Below are positions 17,238 through 27,399 of a stretch of 64,000 nt of DNA, one piece after another. The notes under the pieces were generated by a model. The model saw only the letters and a program-made list of their open reading frames with translations. It ran no database searches and had not been told where the DNA came from. Source of the DNA: Streptomyces lavendofoliae (GTDB taxonomy: Bacteria; Actinomycetota; Actinomycetes; Streptomycetales; Streptomycetaceae). The first letter of the stretch is position 1, and every line of letters starts with the position of its first letter. A program made the translations under genes and the position numbers. The DNA lies in the NCBI RefSeq assembly GCF_014649735.1, contig NZ_BMTP01000012.1, positions 186,001-250,000 on the forward strand, given 5' to 3'.

Positions 17238-17266
17238 ACTATACGCAGTGCCGCAGTTTTATGCAA
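17238..17266 (-). promoter_or_regulatory. argC promoter with candidate ARG boxes
   Basis: On the minus strand TTGCAT and TATAGT are spaced by 17 bases. Two related AT-richer elements (TGCATAAAACTGC and TGCGTATAGTCATGC) overlap the -35 and -10, fitting a tandem ArgR box pair. The element over the -10 resembles the one at argG. Confidence 0.6.
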
Positions 17267-17286
17267 AGTGCTTCCGATGACCGTTG

Positions 17287-17317
17287 TTGACCTTGACACG
17301 GTGGCAAGGTCTTCACT
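17287..17317 (+). promoter_or_regulatory. MerR-type promoter with 19-bp spacer and palindromic operator
   Basis: TTGACC (-35) and TTCACT (-10) are separated by 19 bases, the long spacer typical of MerR-activated promoters. The spacer is filled by a 21-bp imperfect palindrome (17290-17310, ACCTTGaCACgGTGgCAAGGT). It lies just upstream of the HEAT protein/MerR gene pair, pointing to autoregulation by that MerR protein. Confidence 0.78.
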
Positions 17318-17339
17318 GGTTGCCGAGGAGGTGGTCTCG

Positions 17340-18020
17340 ATGACGGCCATGGGAGAGGAAACGGACGCGGCCGGGGCGTTCCGGGGGCTGGAGGACGGGC
17401 GGGCGTCGGTGCGGCTGCGGGCCGCTCTGACGATGGGCACGACGCCCGACCCGCGCTTCGTCGACAAGCTCGTCGAGCGGTGCGCGATCGAGCCGGAGTT
17501 CTTCGTCCGGGACACGCTGACCTGGGCGCTCACCCGCCACCCGGTGTCCATGACGCTTCCCGCGCTGGTCCGCGAGGTCCGCTCGGAACGCTCGCGGGCG
17601 CGGAGCCAGGCGCTGCACACCCTGTCCAAGATCGGTGACCGGCGGGCCTGGCCGGCGATCACACCGGCGCTGCTGCTGGACGCCGACGACGAGGTGGCGC
17701 GGAGCGCCTGGCGCGCCGCGGTCGTGCTCGTACCGGAGGGCGGGGAGCCCGGCCTCGCCGCGGTACTGGTGACACAGCTCGGGCGCGGTGGTCGGGAGAC
17801 GCAGCTCAGTCTGAGCCGGGCGCTGGTCGCGCTGGGTGAGGTGGTGGTACCGGCCCTGCGGGCGGCCGGGACGTCCGCCGACCCGCGTGCGCGCGCCCAC
17901 GCGCTCGCCACCCGGCGGCTGCTGCGCGAGCCGGACACCGGATTCGAGTACGCGATCGAGGAGGCCAAGCGCGTCGTGGCACTCGGGGGACCGGCGCCGG
18001 GGGACGACGGGGCGTGCTGA
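17340..18020 (+). CDS. HEAT-repeat protein co-expressed with a MerR regulator
   Basis: A 226-residue alpha-helical protein made of HEAT-like repeats (for example RASVRLRAALTMG, then ARSQALHTLSKIGDRRAWPA and ARSAWRAAVVLVPEGG). No catalytic motif is seen and a protein-binding scaffold is likely. The start MTAMGEE is chosen because GAGGAGG sits 8 bases upstream and downstream of the MerR-type promoter; an earlier in-frame ATG lies upstream of that -35. Its stop overlaps the start of the MerR gene by 7 bases. Confidence 0.8.
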   Translation: MTAMGEETDAAGAFRGLEDGRASVRLRAALTMGTTPDPRFVDKLVERCAIEPEFFVRDTLTWALTRHPVSMTLPALVREVRSERSRARSQALHTLSKIGDRRAWPAITPALLLDADDEVARSAWRAAVVLVPEGGEPGLAAVLVTQLGRGGRETQLSLSRALVALGEVVVPALRAAGTSADPRARAHALATRRLLREPDTGFEYAIEEAKRVVALGGPAPGDDGAC

Positions 18021-19018
18021 TCGGTGAGGTGGCGCGGCGGTCCGGGGTCAGCGCCCGCATGCTCCGGCACTACGAGTCGCTCGGCCTGGTGCGGCCCTCC
18101 GGCCGGACGGGATCCGGCTACCGGGAGTACTCCGGCGAGGACATCCGGCGGATCTTCCACGTGGAGAGCCTGCGGTCGCTGGGGCTGTCCCTGCGCGAGA
18201 TCGGGCGCGCGCTCGACGATCCCGGGTTCGCGCCCTCGGCGCTCGTCGGGGACCTCGTCCGCCGGACACGCGAACGCGTCGCGGCCGAGACGGAGCTGCT
18301 CACCCGGCTGCGCCGGATCGACGCCACGGACCCCGCCGGCTGGGAGGACGTCCTCCAGGCCGTCGCGCTCCTCCAGGCACTGGGCTCGAAGAGCGCGGGC
18401 ACGCGGCAGCGGGCGGCCCTTTCCGCGGCCGACGAGGTCCCGGTGCCGGTGGAGGCCCTCGTGGAGGCCGTGCTGAGCGAGACGGATCCGAACGTCGCGG
18501 GGGCCCTTCGCTGGGCGCTGGCACGGTCGGGCGGCGGTGGCCCGGCACTCCTGGCCGAGGGCCTCGGCTCACCGGTGGCCGCGGTGCGTGAACGCGCGGT
18601 GCGGGCCCTGGCCGGGATGCCCGGCGAGGAGGCCGCCTCGCGCTTGCGGGAAGCTCTGGCGCACCCCGACGCCGTGGTCCGCCGGTACGCGGCGCCGGCA
18701 CTCGGGACGCGCGGCGTGACCGAAGCCGTCCCGGCGCTCATCGACATGATCGTGGAGGGAAGGAACGACACCGACGCGGCCGATGCGCTGGGCGCGTTGG
18801 CGAGTGACGCCGCGACGGCCGACAGGATTGCGACCGGGCTCGTCGACCGCCTCGCCCGAGCCGCCCCGGGAGCGTCCGCGCGCGGGCGGCTGACCCAGGC
18901 GCTGGCGGACGTCCCGGGAACGGTGGCGGCACGTGCCCTCGCGGAGCTGTCGCACGACCGGGACCCCGCCGTCGCGCTGACGGCGGCGTACCTCCTTCGG
19001 ACGCGCGAGGCACGCTGA
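18014..19018 (+). CDS. MerR-family regulator with C-terminal HEAT repeats
   Basis: A 334-residue protein. Residues 1-70 are a MerR winged HTH (LIGEVARRSGVSARMLRHYE, then GYREYSGEDIRRI), followed by a coiled-coil helix (RTRERVAAETELLTRLRRID). Then come about 200 residues of HEAT-type helical repeats instead of a small ligand domain. The HEAT domain probably replaces the usual effector-binding domain and could dimerise with the HEAT protein encoded just upstream. It starts at GTG inside the end of that gene. Confidence 0.88.
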   Translation: MLIGEVARRSGVSARMLRHYESLGLVRPSGRTGSGYREYSGEDIRRIFHVESLRSLGLSLREIGRALDDPGFAPSALVGDLVRRTRERVAAETELLTRLRRIDATDPAGWEDVLQAVALLQALGSKSAGTRQRAALSAADEVPVPVEALVEAVLSETDPNVAGALRWALARSGGGGPALLAEGLGSPVAAVRERAVRALAGMPGEEAASRLREALAHPDAVVRRYAAPALGTRGVTEAVPALIDMIVEGRNDTDAADALGALASDAATADRIATGLVDRLARAAPGASARGRLTQALADVPGTVAARALAELSHDRDPAVALTAAYLLRTREAR

Positions 19019-19348
19019 GGAGTTCCCTCCGCCGGACCTGTGGGCGGCCCGCGCCGGGCGGAGGGGCCCTGGGCGGCCCGCGCCGGGCGGAGGGGTCCGG
19101 GAACGGTGCCGCCGCCTCCGGCGAGGGGGCGGCGGAACTTCCGGCGGGCTGCGGCGGCACGGCGCCCGCCCCTCCGGCCGGCGTCCAACCGCGACGCTCG
19201 GCCGTCCCTGCCCCGACTGCCGAAGGGCCGCCGGCCGGTCCGGGCCGGTCCGCGCCGTGCCGCCGGGCGCGACCGGCCAAGACCGACCGGCCACGCCCCG
19301 GTACCGCCCCGCGGGGGCACCCGGCACCGGGGCACGGGTGGCGCCGGG
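19019..19348. other. Intergenic region with GC-rich repeats
   Basis: About 330 bases between convergent genes. It holds a tandem 29-bp repeat and a GC-rich potential hairpin near 19108-19134 (GCCGCCGCC ... GGCGGCGG) that may terminate transcription from both sides. No gene is supported. Confidence 0.5.
19041..19098. repeat. Two tandem copies of a 29-bp GC-rich repeat
   Basis: The unit begins TGGGCGGCCCGCGCCGGGCG and occurs at 19041 and 19070, differing only near the end. Simple local duplication. Confidence 0.85.
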
Positions 19349-21754
<2,406 letters not shown>

Positions 21755-21863
21755 CGGGTCTCCATCCATGGGGCGGGACCGCCCTGCGCGGTCCGCCTCG
21801 GCCTCGCGTGGCTCGATTATCCGGCCGGTACGGCACGCGCGCCCGGAATTCCGGGCGGCGGCG

Positions 21864-22028
21864 TCACGGGCGCGTCCGGGAGGGCGCCCGGGGAAGGCTC
21901 CGGGCGCGCGGGGTCCCCTCGAACCCGACGTCGTCGCGCACCTCCGGGCCGTGCACCTCGCGGTTGAAGGCGAGCGCCCGGTCGTGGTCGTCGACCGCGA
22001 CGAAGCACCGCGCGAGCTTGATGTCCAT
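21864..22028 (-). pseudogene. Truncated VOC (glyoxalase/bleomycin-resistance fold) gene
   Basis: The first about 35 codons (MDIKLARCFVAVDDHDRALA ... GFEG) match the start of a VOC-superfamily protein. The frame then passes into Arg/Pro-rich sequence and stops at 54 codons. The usual 120-140-residue domain and its metal ligands are missing, and no remnant of the C-terminal half is recognisable nearby. Probably a decayed gene. Confidence 0.6.
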
Positions 22029-22307
22029 GGTCACGACGCTACGAGGCGGCGGAGGATCCCGCTTCTCCGATCCTGACCGGTCGTGCGCGGATCCTGGCCA
22101 CGCACGCCGGGAACGCGGCGTGCGGCATCGTGGCGGAGGGCCCGGCAGGCGCCGGGGCTCTCCCCGGCCGGTCGCGGGAAGCGCGAGCCGAACGACCCGC
22201 GCGAGGTGCGGCCGACCGCGCGGCGGACCTCGGTCACGCTGATGCCTGGGCAGGGCAACCGGTAATATCCGCTGCTTCGACCCCATGGCGCGACTCGGGA
22301 GGAAAGG

Positions 22308-22832
22308 GTGGCAGCGAACCCCTTGGCTGCGGTGCTCGCCCGTGTGCCGGACGTGACGCGGGAGGTGTCCGCCGACCGGAGCGGCGCGCTGTGGCGGCTC
22401 GCGGAGGACGGCAGGCAACTGGACGCCAACGTGGTGCGTCTGGCCGCCGGCAGCCGGGTCGCCGGCCATGTCGAGCCCGACCTGGACGTCCTGCTGTACG
22501 TCGTGGAGGGCACCGGACGGCTGGACACCGCCGAGGGCGAACGGACCGTAGGGGCGGGGTGCCTGGTGTGGCTGCCGCGCGGCGCCCGGCGCGGTATGGC
22601 GGCCGGGCCGGAGGGGCTGGCGTACCTCACGGTGCACCGCCGCCGCCCGGGGCTGTCGATCGGTGCGGCGTCCGCCCGTACCAGCGCCGCGGCCCCCGTG
22701 GCGGAGGAGCCGGAGGGCGGCGAGCCCGCCTGCCTCCTCGACCGGGTGTGCCCCGAGTGCGGCCGGCTCGCGCCCGACGGGTCCGGCGTCCGCTTCTGCG
22801 GGTGGTGCGGGTCCCGGCTGGCGGCCGGCTGA
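22308..22832 (+). CDS. Cupin protein with C-terminal zinc ribbon
   Basis: A 174-residue protein. Residues 30-115 form a small cupin barrel (GSRVAGHVEPDLDVLLYVVE and ERTVGAGCLVWLPRGARRG). After an Ala-rich linker the C-terminus holds CPECGRLAPDGSGVRFCGWCG, a four-cysteine zinc ribbon. The combination suggests a regulatory or binding role rather than a metabolic enzyme. It starts at GTG behind GGAGGAA. Confidence 0.82.
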   Translation: MAANPLAAVLARVPDVTREVSADRSGALWRLAEDGRQLDANVVRLAAGSRVAGHVEPDLDVLLYVVEGTGRLDTAEGERTVGAGCLVWLPRGARRGMAAGPEGLAYLTVHRRRPGLSIGAASARTSAAAPVAEEPEGGEPACLLDRVCPECGRLAPDGSGVRFCGWCGSRLAAG

Positions 22833-22856
22833 ACCGGGCGGCGCCCGCCCGCCCCG

Positions 22857-24014
22857 CTACTTCCGCACGGCCTTCAGGACGACGAACTTCCGGTCGCTCG
22901 CGACGACTTCGGCGTTGCCGAAGATGCGGCGCAGGGTCACGTGGTAGCCGAGGTGCCGGTTGCCGACGACCCACAGTTCGCCGCCGGGGCGCAGCGCCCG
23001 GCGGGCTCCGGAGAACATCCGGCGGGCCGTGAGGTCGGTCGTCGCCTGGTGGCTGTGGAAGGGCGGGTTGTTGAGGACCAGGTCCACGGACCCGGCGGGT
23101 ACGCCGGCGAGGCAGTCCCCCACCAGGAACTCCGCCTCGGCGTCCGGTCCCGCTCCGGCCCGGAAGGTCTCCTCGGCCGACGCCACGGCCTGGTACGACT
23201 CGTCGGTGAACAGGAGGCGTGCGCCGGGCTCGGCCAGTGCCACCGCGAGGCCCACCACGCCGTTGCCGCAGCCCAGGTCGACGACCCGGGAGCGGCCGAG
23301 GCCGCGCGGCAGGTGCCGCAGGAAGAATCGGGTGCCGATGTCGAGCCGGTCGGCGCAGAAGACGCCCGCGTGGTTGACCACGGTCCGGCCTGCGACCGGG
23401 GCGGGCGCGTCGGCGGGCAGGGCGTAGCGAAGCGGCCAGGGGCCGGGCGAGCGGGGCAGGTCCGGGTCCGGCGCGCAGTGGATGAGGCGGGCCTTCTTCA
23501 CGGCCAGGGACGTACGGGTCGGGCCGAGGACGCGCTCGAAGAGGGTGAGCGTGGAGGTGTGGATCTCCTTGACCATGCCGGTGCCGACGACGACGGTCCC
23601 GGGGTGGACGGCCGGGGCGAGGCGGTGGAGCTGGTCCTCCAGCAGGGCGAGGCTCTTGGGGACCCGGACCAGGAGGACGTCGACGCGCTGCGGCGGGGCG
23701 TCCCGGGTGGTCAGCAGGCGGACGGCGCCGGGGTCGATCCCGTTGCGGGCGAGGTTGGCGCGGGTGGCCTCGCGGGTGAGGTACGAGTCGGTGATCTGGA
23801 CGACCTGCGCGGGGAACCGCCCGGCGAGCGAGGTGGCCAGGGCGCCCCACCGGTCGCCGGCCGCGACCACGGTGCCGGAGGCGGGGAGCGGGGAGTCGGC
23901 CAGGTGGTTCAGCAGGTACTCGTCGGCGGCGTCCCAGGCGCGCAGCCGGTCGCGCGGGTCCTCGGGGAAGCGGGCGAGCTCGTACGCGCCCCATGGCGTG
24001 GTCAGACGGTTCAT
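22857..24014 (-). CDS. Class I methyltransferase, RlmG/RsmC-like (23S or 16S rRNA guanine-N2)
   Basis: A 385-residue protein with the two-domain layout of RlmG/RsmC: a degenerate N-terminal methyltransferase domain (ADEYLLNHL ... GTVVAAGDRWGALA) and a functional C-terminal one. The SAM loop is VVDLGCGNGVVGL and the catalytic motif IV is LNNPPFHSHQATT. Members methylate N2 of guanine in rRNA. The choice between RlmG and RsmC needs comparison with characterised enzymes. Confidence 0.86.
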   Translation of the reverse strand: MNRLTTPWGAYELARFPEDPRDRLRAWDAADEYLLNHLADSPLPASGTVVAAGDRWGALATSLAGRFPAQVVQITDSYLTREATRANLARNGIDPGAVRLLTTRDAPPQRVDVLLVRVPKSLALLEDQLHRLAPAVHPGTVVVGTGMVKEIHTSTLTLFERVLGPTRTSLAVKKARLIHCAPDPDLPRSPGPWPLRYALPADAPAPVAGRTVVNHAGVFCADRLDIGTRFFLRHLPRGLGRSRVVDLGCGNGVVGLAVALAEPGARLLFTDESYQAVASAEETFRAGAGPDAEAEFLVGDCLAGVPAGSVDLVLNNPPFHSHQATTDLTARRMFSGARRALRPGGELWVVGNRHLGYHVTLRRIFGNAEVVASDRKFVVLKAVRK

Positions 24015-24045
24015 TGTCCGCCCAGGCTAGCCGGTGGGCCGGGGG

Positions 24046-24483
24046 CTACCGGAACCGGAGCGCCATCCAGTGCTCCGGCACGTCCAGCGGCTCGAAGCCG
24101 GCCTTCGCGTACACGCCGTGCGCGTCGTGCGTGGCGAGCACGACGCGGGTGACGCCGAAGGGGGCGAGGTGGTCGCGTACCGCTTCGACCAGCGCGGTGC
24201 CCAGGCCCTTGCCGCGGGTGGACCGGTCGACGTAGACGTCGCAGAGCCAGGCGAAGGTCGCGTGGTCGGTGACGACGCGGGCGTAGGCGACGAGTTCGCC
24301 CGAGGCGGTCTCGTACGCGCCGAAGTTGAGCGATCCGTCGATGGCGCGGTCCTGCTTCTCGCGGCTGCGACCGAGGGCCCAGTACGCGTCGGTCGAGAGC
24401 CAGTGGTGGACGCGGGCCCGGTCGAGCCGGGCGGCGTCGGTGGAGATCTCGTACGCGTCCAGGGCTGTCGTCGTCTCGTCCAT
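24046..24483 (-). CDS. GNAT-family N-acetyltransferase
   Basis: A 145-residue acetyltransferase. The acetyl-CoA loop is RSTRGKGLGTALVEAVRDHL, preceded by the strand ATFAWLCDVYVD, and the C-terminal HGVYAKAGFEPL is the usual final motif. It matches the compact single-domain group with a late Tyr. Substrate unknown. The start MDETTTAL gives the family's usual length. Confidence 0.87.
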   Translation of the reverse strand: MDETTTALDAYEISTDAARLDRARVHHWLSTDAYWALGRSREKQDRAIDGSLNFGAYETASGELVAYARVVTDHATFAWLCDVYVDRSTRGKGLGTALVEAVRDHLAPFGVTRVVLATHDAHGVYAKAGFEPLDVPEHWMALRFR

Positions 24484-24654
24484 GATCGGACTCTGGCAGG
24501 GCGGGGCCGGGTTGTCTGTGGTCCGGGCCACGGTGTCACCCGCGGCCGGCCGGCCCCCGCACGGCTCGCTCCGGGTGACGCGGACCACACCCCCGGACGT
24601 AGACTCCCCCTACGGAACGACAATCAGGGCAAACCGGTGCGAGGAGGCCACTCG

Positions 24655-24846
24655 ATGCATGCGACCGTGGGCGACACACTGCTGGTGCACGGCAGGATCG
24701 TCGGCCAGCACGACAGGACCGCCGAGGTCATCGAGGTGCTCGGGCCGGACGGGACACCTCCGTACCGCGTCCGCTTCGACGACGGTCACGAGACCGTGAT
24801 GTCCCCGGGCCCCGACAGCGTCGTGCGCCACAAGGAGCCCGGCTAG
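24655..24846 (+). CDS. DUF1918 small beta-barrel protein
   Basis: A 63-residue protein (MHATVGDTLLVHGRIVGQHD ... YRVRFDDGHE) with the SH3-like fold signature of DUF1918, very common in Streptomyces. No enzymatic residues are seen. GAGGAGG lies 9 bases before the ATG. Role unknown; it is apparently monocistronic. Confidence 0.9.
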   Translation: MHATVGDTLLVHGRIVGQHDRTAEVIEVLGPDGTPPYRVRFDDGHETVMSPGPDSVVRHKEPG

Positions 24847-24937
24847 GAAGCGTCCGGAAACCGGCGGCGCCCCGCCCGGACGGCGGGGCCGGTGGGCCCC
24901 GGACCGGGCGGGACGTCGCGGACACGACCGACGGGCC

Positions 24938-26242
24938 CTACTCCGGCGGGCGGGCCGGTGCGGGGTAGTGGTCGGCCACGACCCTGGCCATCGCCCCGAC
25001 GCGGTCGGTGACGACCTCCTTGCCCGAGAAGAAGACGTGGCCGCGCACCCTCGGGTACTCACCGGCCAGGGTGAGGTGGCGCGACAGCTCGGCCGGGTCC
25101 TGCCAGGCGGCCGGCTGGGCCGGGTCGCCGGCCTTGTACAGCGCCTCCCCCACGTACACGTCGACGCCCGTGCCGCGTGCGACGTCGTCCCACCAGGGCA
25201 CCAGCTTGGCGTAGTCGGCGGCGGCGAAGCCGATGTGCCAGTACAACTGCGGCACCACGTGGTCGATCCAGCGCTCCTTCACCCACCGGCGGGTGTCGGC
25301 GTGCAGGTGGTCGTACGTCTGGACCCCGGCCCGGGTGTCGGAGCCCAGCGGGTCGGTGGCGGCGTTGCGCCACACGCCGAACGGGCTGATCCCGAACCGC
25401 ACGTCCTTGTCGATCTCCCGGATCCCCTCGGACATCTCCCGCACCAGCCGGTCGATGTTGTCCCGCCGCCACGCGGCCCTGTCGGGAAACCCCGCGCCGT
25501 GCGCCGCGTAGGTGGCGTCGTCGGCGAAGGACTGGCCCGCCACCGGATAGGGATAGAAGTAGTCGTCGAAGTGGACGGCGTCGATGTCGTAGCGGCGTAC
25601 GGCGTCGAGCATGGCGTCCTGGACGAAGCGCCGCACCTCCGGCAGCCCCGGGTCGTAGTACAGCTTCCCGCCGTACGGCACGACCCAGTCCGGGTGGACG
25701 CGGGCGGGGTGCCCGTCGGCCAGGCGCGCCGGATCGGTGTGGTTGGCCACCCGGTACGGATTGAACCAGGCGTGCAGTTCCAGGCCACGCGCGTGCGCCT
25801 CGGCCACCGCCGTGCCCAGCGGGTCCCAGCCGGGGTCCCGGCCCTGCACCCCGGTGAGGTACTGGGACCAGGGCTCGTACGGCGAGGGCCACAGCGCGTC
25901 GGCGGTGGGCCGTACCTGGAACACCACCGCGTTAAGCCGCCGCTCCACCGCGGCGTCGAGGAAGGCCAGCAGCTCGGCCCGCTGCCGGTCGGCCGGCAGG
26001 CCCGGCTTGGAGGGCCAGTCGCGGTTGGCCACGGTGGCCAGCCACATGCCGCGGAACTCCCGGCCGACCCGCCGCCCGCGGTGCTTGCCGTGCTTGCCGT
26101 GCTTCGCGCGCGTGCCGAGCCCGCCGCGGTCGTTCCGGTGCCCGTGCCCGGGTCGCGCCGCCGCGCCCGCGTCCGACGCCCACAGCGACGCCACCGCTCC
26201 GAGGGCGGCCGCCGTCAGGCCGCGTCTGCCGATATGCCGCAT
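24938..26242 (-). CDS. Exported glycoside hydrolase family 10-like (GHL10/DUF187) protein
   Basis: A 434-residue secreted protein. A signal with twin arginines (GRRGLTAAALGAVASLW) suggests Tat or Sec export. A basic linker with KHGKHGKH repeats follows, and then the GHL10 TIM barrel: FRGMWLATVANRDWPS at its start, VVFQVRPTADALWPS, ELHAWFNPYRV, AVHFDDYFYP (catalytic acid region) and QLYWHIG. Homologues act on cell-wall or other glycans. The divergent neighbour encodes a metabolic enzyme. Confidence 0.9.
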   Translation of the reverse strand: MRHIGRRGLTAAALGAVASLWASDAGAAARPGHGHRNDRGGLGTRAKHGKHGKHRGRRVGREFRGMWLATVANRDWPSKPGLPADRQRAELLAFLDAAVERRLNAVVFQVRPTADALWPSPYEPWSQYLTGVQGRDPGWDPLGTAVAEAHARGLELHAWFNPYRVANHTDPARLADGHPARVHPDWVVPYGGKLYYDPGLPEVRRFVQDAMLDAVRRYDIDAVHFDDYFYPYPVAGQSFADDATYAAHGAGFPDRAAWRRDNIDRLVREMSEGIREIDKDVRFGISPFGVWRNAATDPLGSDTRAGVQTYDHLHADTRRWVKERWIDHVVPQLYWHIGFAAADYAKLVPWWDDVARGTGVDVYVGEALYKAGDPAQPAAWQDPAELSRHLTLAGEYPRVRGHVFFSGKEVVTDRVGAMARVVADHYPAPARPPE

Positions 26243-26411
26243 TCATATGCCCCTTACAAGCGTGTTGCTCCTGCTATCGCCCCTTCTCCGCAGAGCATGC
26301 CCGCCCCGGACCGCCCTCCACCCGCGCGGACGGAGTAACGTCGTGGGGTCGAGGCGGGCGCCGGAATCACACGGGGGTCCTGCCGCAGGGAAGATCAGCG
26401 AAAGGCACGAT

Positions 26412-27272
26412 GTGACCGACATCGAACGCGTCGGAGTGGTGGGCTGCGGCCAGATGGGCGCGGGCATCGCGGAGGTGTGTGCCCGGAGCGGCCTGGAGGT
26501 CAAGGTCGCCGAGACCACCGGCGAGGCGCTGGAGATCGGCCGTACCCGGCTGTACAACTCGCTCTCCAAGGCCGCCCAGCGGGGGAAGATCACCGAGGAG
26601 GAGCGCGACGCCACGCTGGCCCGGCTCAGCTTCACCACCGACCTCGGCGAGTTCGCCGACCGTGACCTGGTCATCGAGGCGGTCGTCGAGAACGAGCAGG
26701 TGAAGACCGAGATCTTCCAGGTCCTCGACCAGGTCGTGACCCGCCAGGACGCGATCCTCGCCTCCAACACCTCCTCCATCCCGCTGGTGAAGCTGGCCGT
26801 GGCGACGTCCCGCCCGGACCAGGTCATCGGCATCCACTTCTTCAACCCGGCCCCGGTGCAGCAGCTCGTCGAGCTGATCCCGGCGCTGACCACCTCCGAG
26901 GGCACGATCAGCCGCTCCCAGGCCGTGGTCGAGAAGGTGCTCGGCAAGCACGCGATCCGCGCCCAGGACCGCTCCGGCTTCGTGGTGAACGCGCTGCTGA
27001 TCCCGTACCTCCTCTCCGCGATCCGGATGTTCGAGTCGGGCATCGCGAGCCGCGAGGACATCGACAACGGCATGGAGATGGGCTGCGCCCACCCCATGGG
27101 CCCGCTCAAGCTCGCCGACCTCATCGGGCTGGACACCGTCGCGTCGGTCGCCGACTCGATGTACGCCGAGTACAAGGAGCCGCTGTACGCCGCTCCCCCG
27201 CTGCTCCAGCGCATGGTGGACGCCGGGCGCCTCGGCCGCAAGACGGGCTCCGGCTTCTACCCCTACTCCTGA
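26412..27272 (+). CDS. 3-hydroxybutyryl-CoA dehydrogenase
   Basis: A 286-residue NAD-dependent dehydrogenase acting on 3-hydroxybutyryl-CoA/acetoacetyl-CoA. The Rossmann loop is VGVVGCGQMGAGIAEV, the substrate segment is SNTSSIPLVKLA with IGIHFFNPAP, and the catalytic His/Glu pair is in this region. The C-terminal helical domain ends GRKTGSGFYPYS, the normal family end. It is therefore the last intact chromosomal gene before the prophage. Start GTG (VTDIERVG). Confidence 0.95.
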   Translation: MTDIERVGVVGCGQMGAGIAEVCARSGLEVKVAETTGEALEIGRTRLYNSLSKAAQRGKITEEERDATLARLSFTTDLGEFADRDLVIEAVVENEQVKTEIFQVLDQVVTRQDAILASNTSSIPLVKLAVATSRPDQVIGIHFFNPAPVQQLVELIPALTTSEGTISRSQAVVEKVLGKHAIRAQDRSGFVVNALLIPYLLSAIRMFESGIASREDIDNGMEMGCAHPMGPLKLADLIGLDTVASVADSMYAEYKEPLYAAPPLLQRMVDAGRLGRKTGSGFYPYS

Positions 27273-27399
27273 CCTGCGCAAAGCCCTCTACTCTCGACCT
27301 TCCGTGGGCGCTGCGGAGGCCGCGAAAAGGGCCGCTCCCAGGCGAACTGGAGAGCGGCCCTTCGACTGCGCGGAACCGTTAGGGAGTTCTCAGGGAGTT
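27273..27399. other. Left host/prophage junction region (attL not resolved)
   Basis: The chromosome-phage boundary must lie between the intact dehydrogenase gene and the integrase stop. No tRNA is present here, and the other att site is outside the window, so the core cannot be defined. Repeated AGGGAGTT motifs near 27381-27398 are the only short repeats seen. Confidence 0.45.
27327..27362. terminator. Hairpin terminator at the end of the integrase cluster
   Basis: A perfect 11-bp inverted repeat (AAGGGCCGCTC/GAGCGGCCCTT) with a 14-base loop. Read on the minus strand the 3' arm runs into TTTTCG, so it best terminates the leftward integrase transcript. It may also stop rightward transcription from the dehydrogenase gene. 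Confidence 0.72.

Noticed and set aside
14853..18020. A 1055-codon rightward frame across argB, argJ and argC
   Set aside because: Shadow of the arg genes. The true protein is the HEAT-repeat protein beginning at 17340 with a proper Shine-Dalgarno and promoter.
27273..27399. tRNA fragment as attL
   Set aside because: The hairpin here is a plain terminator; no T-arm or CCA-proximal sequence is seen.
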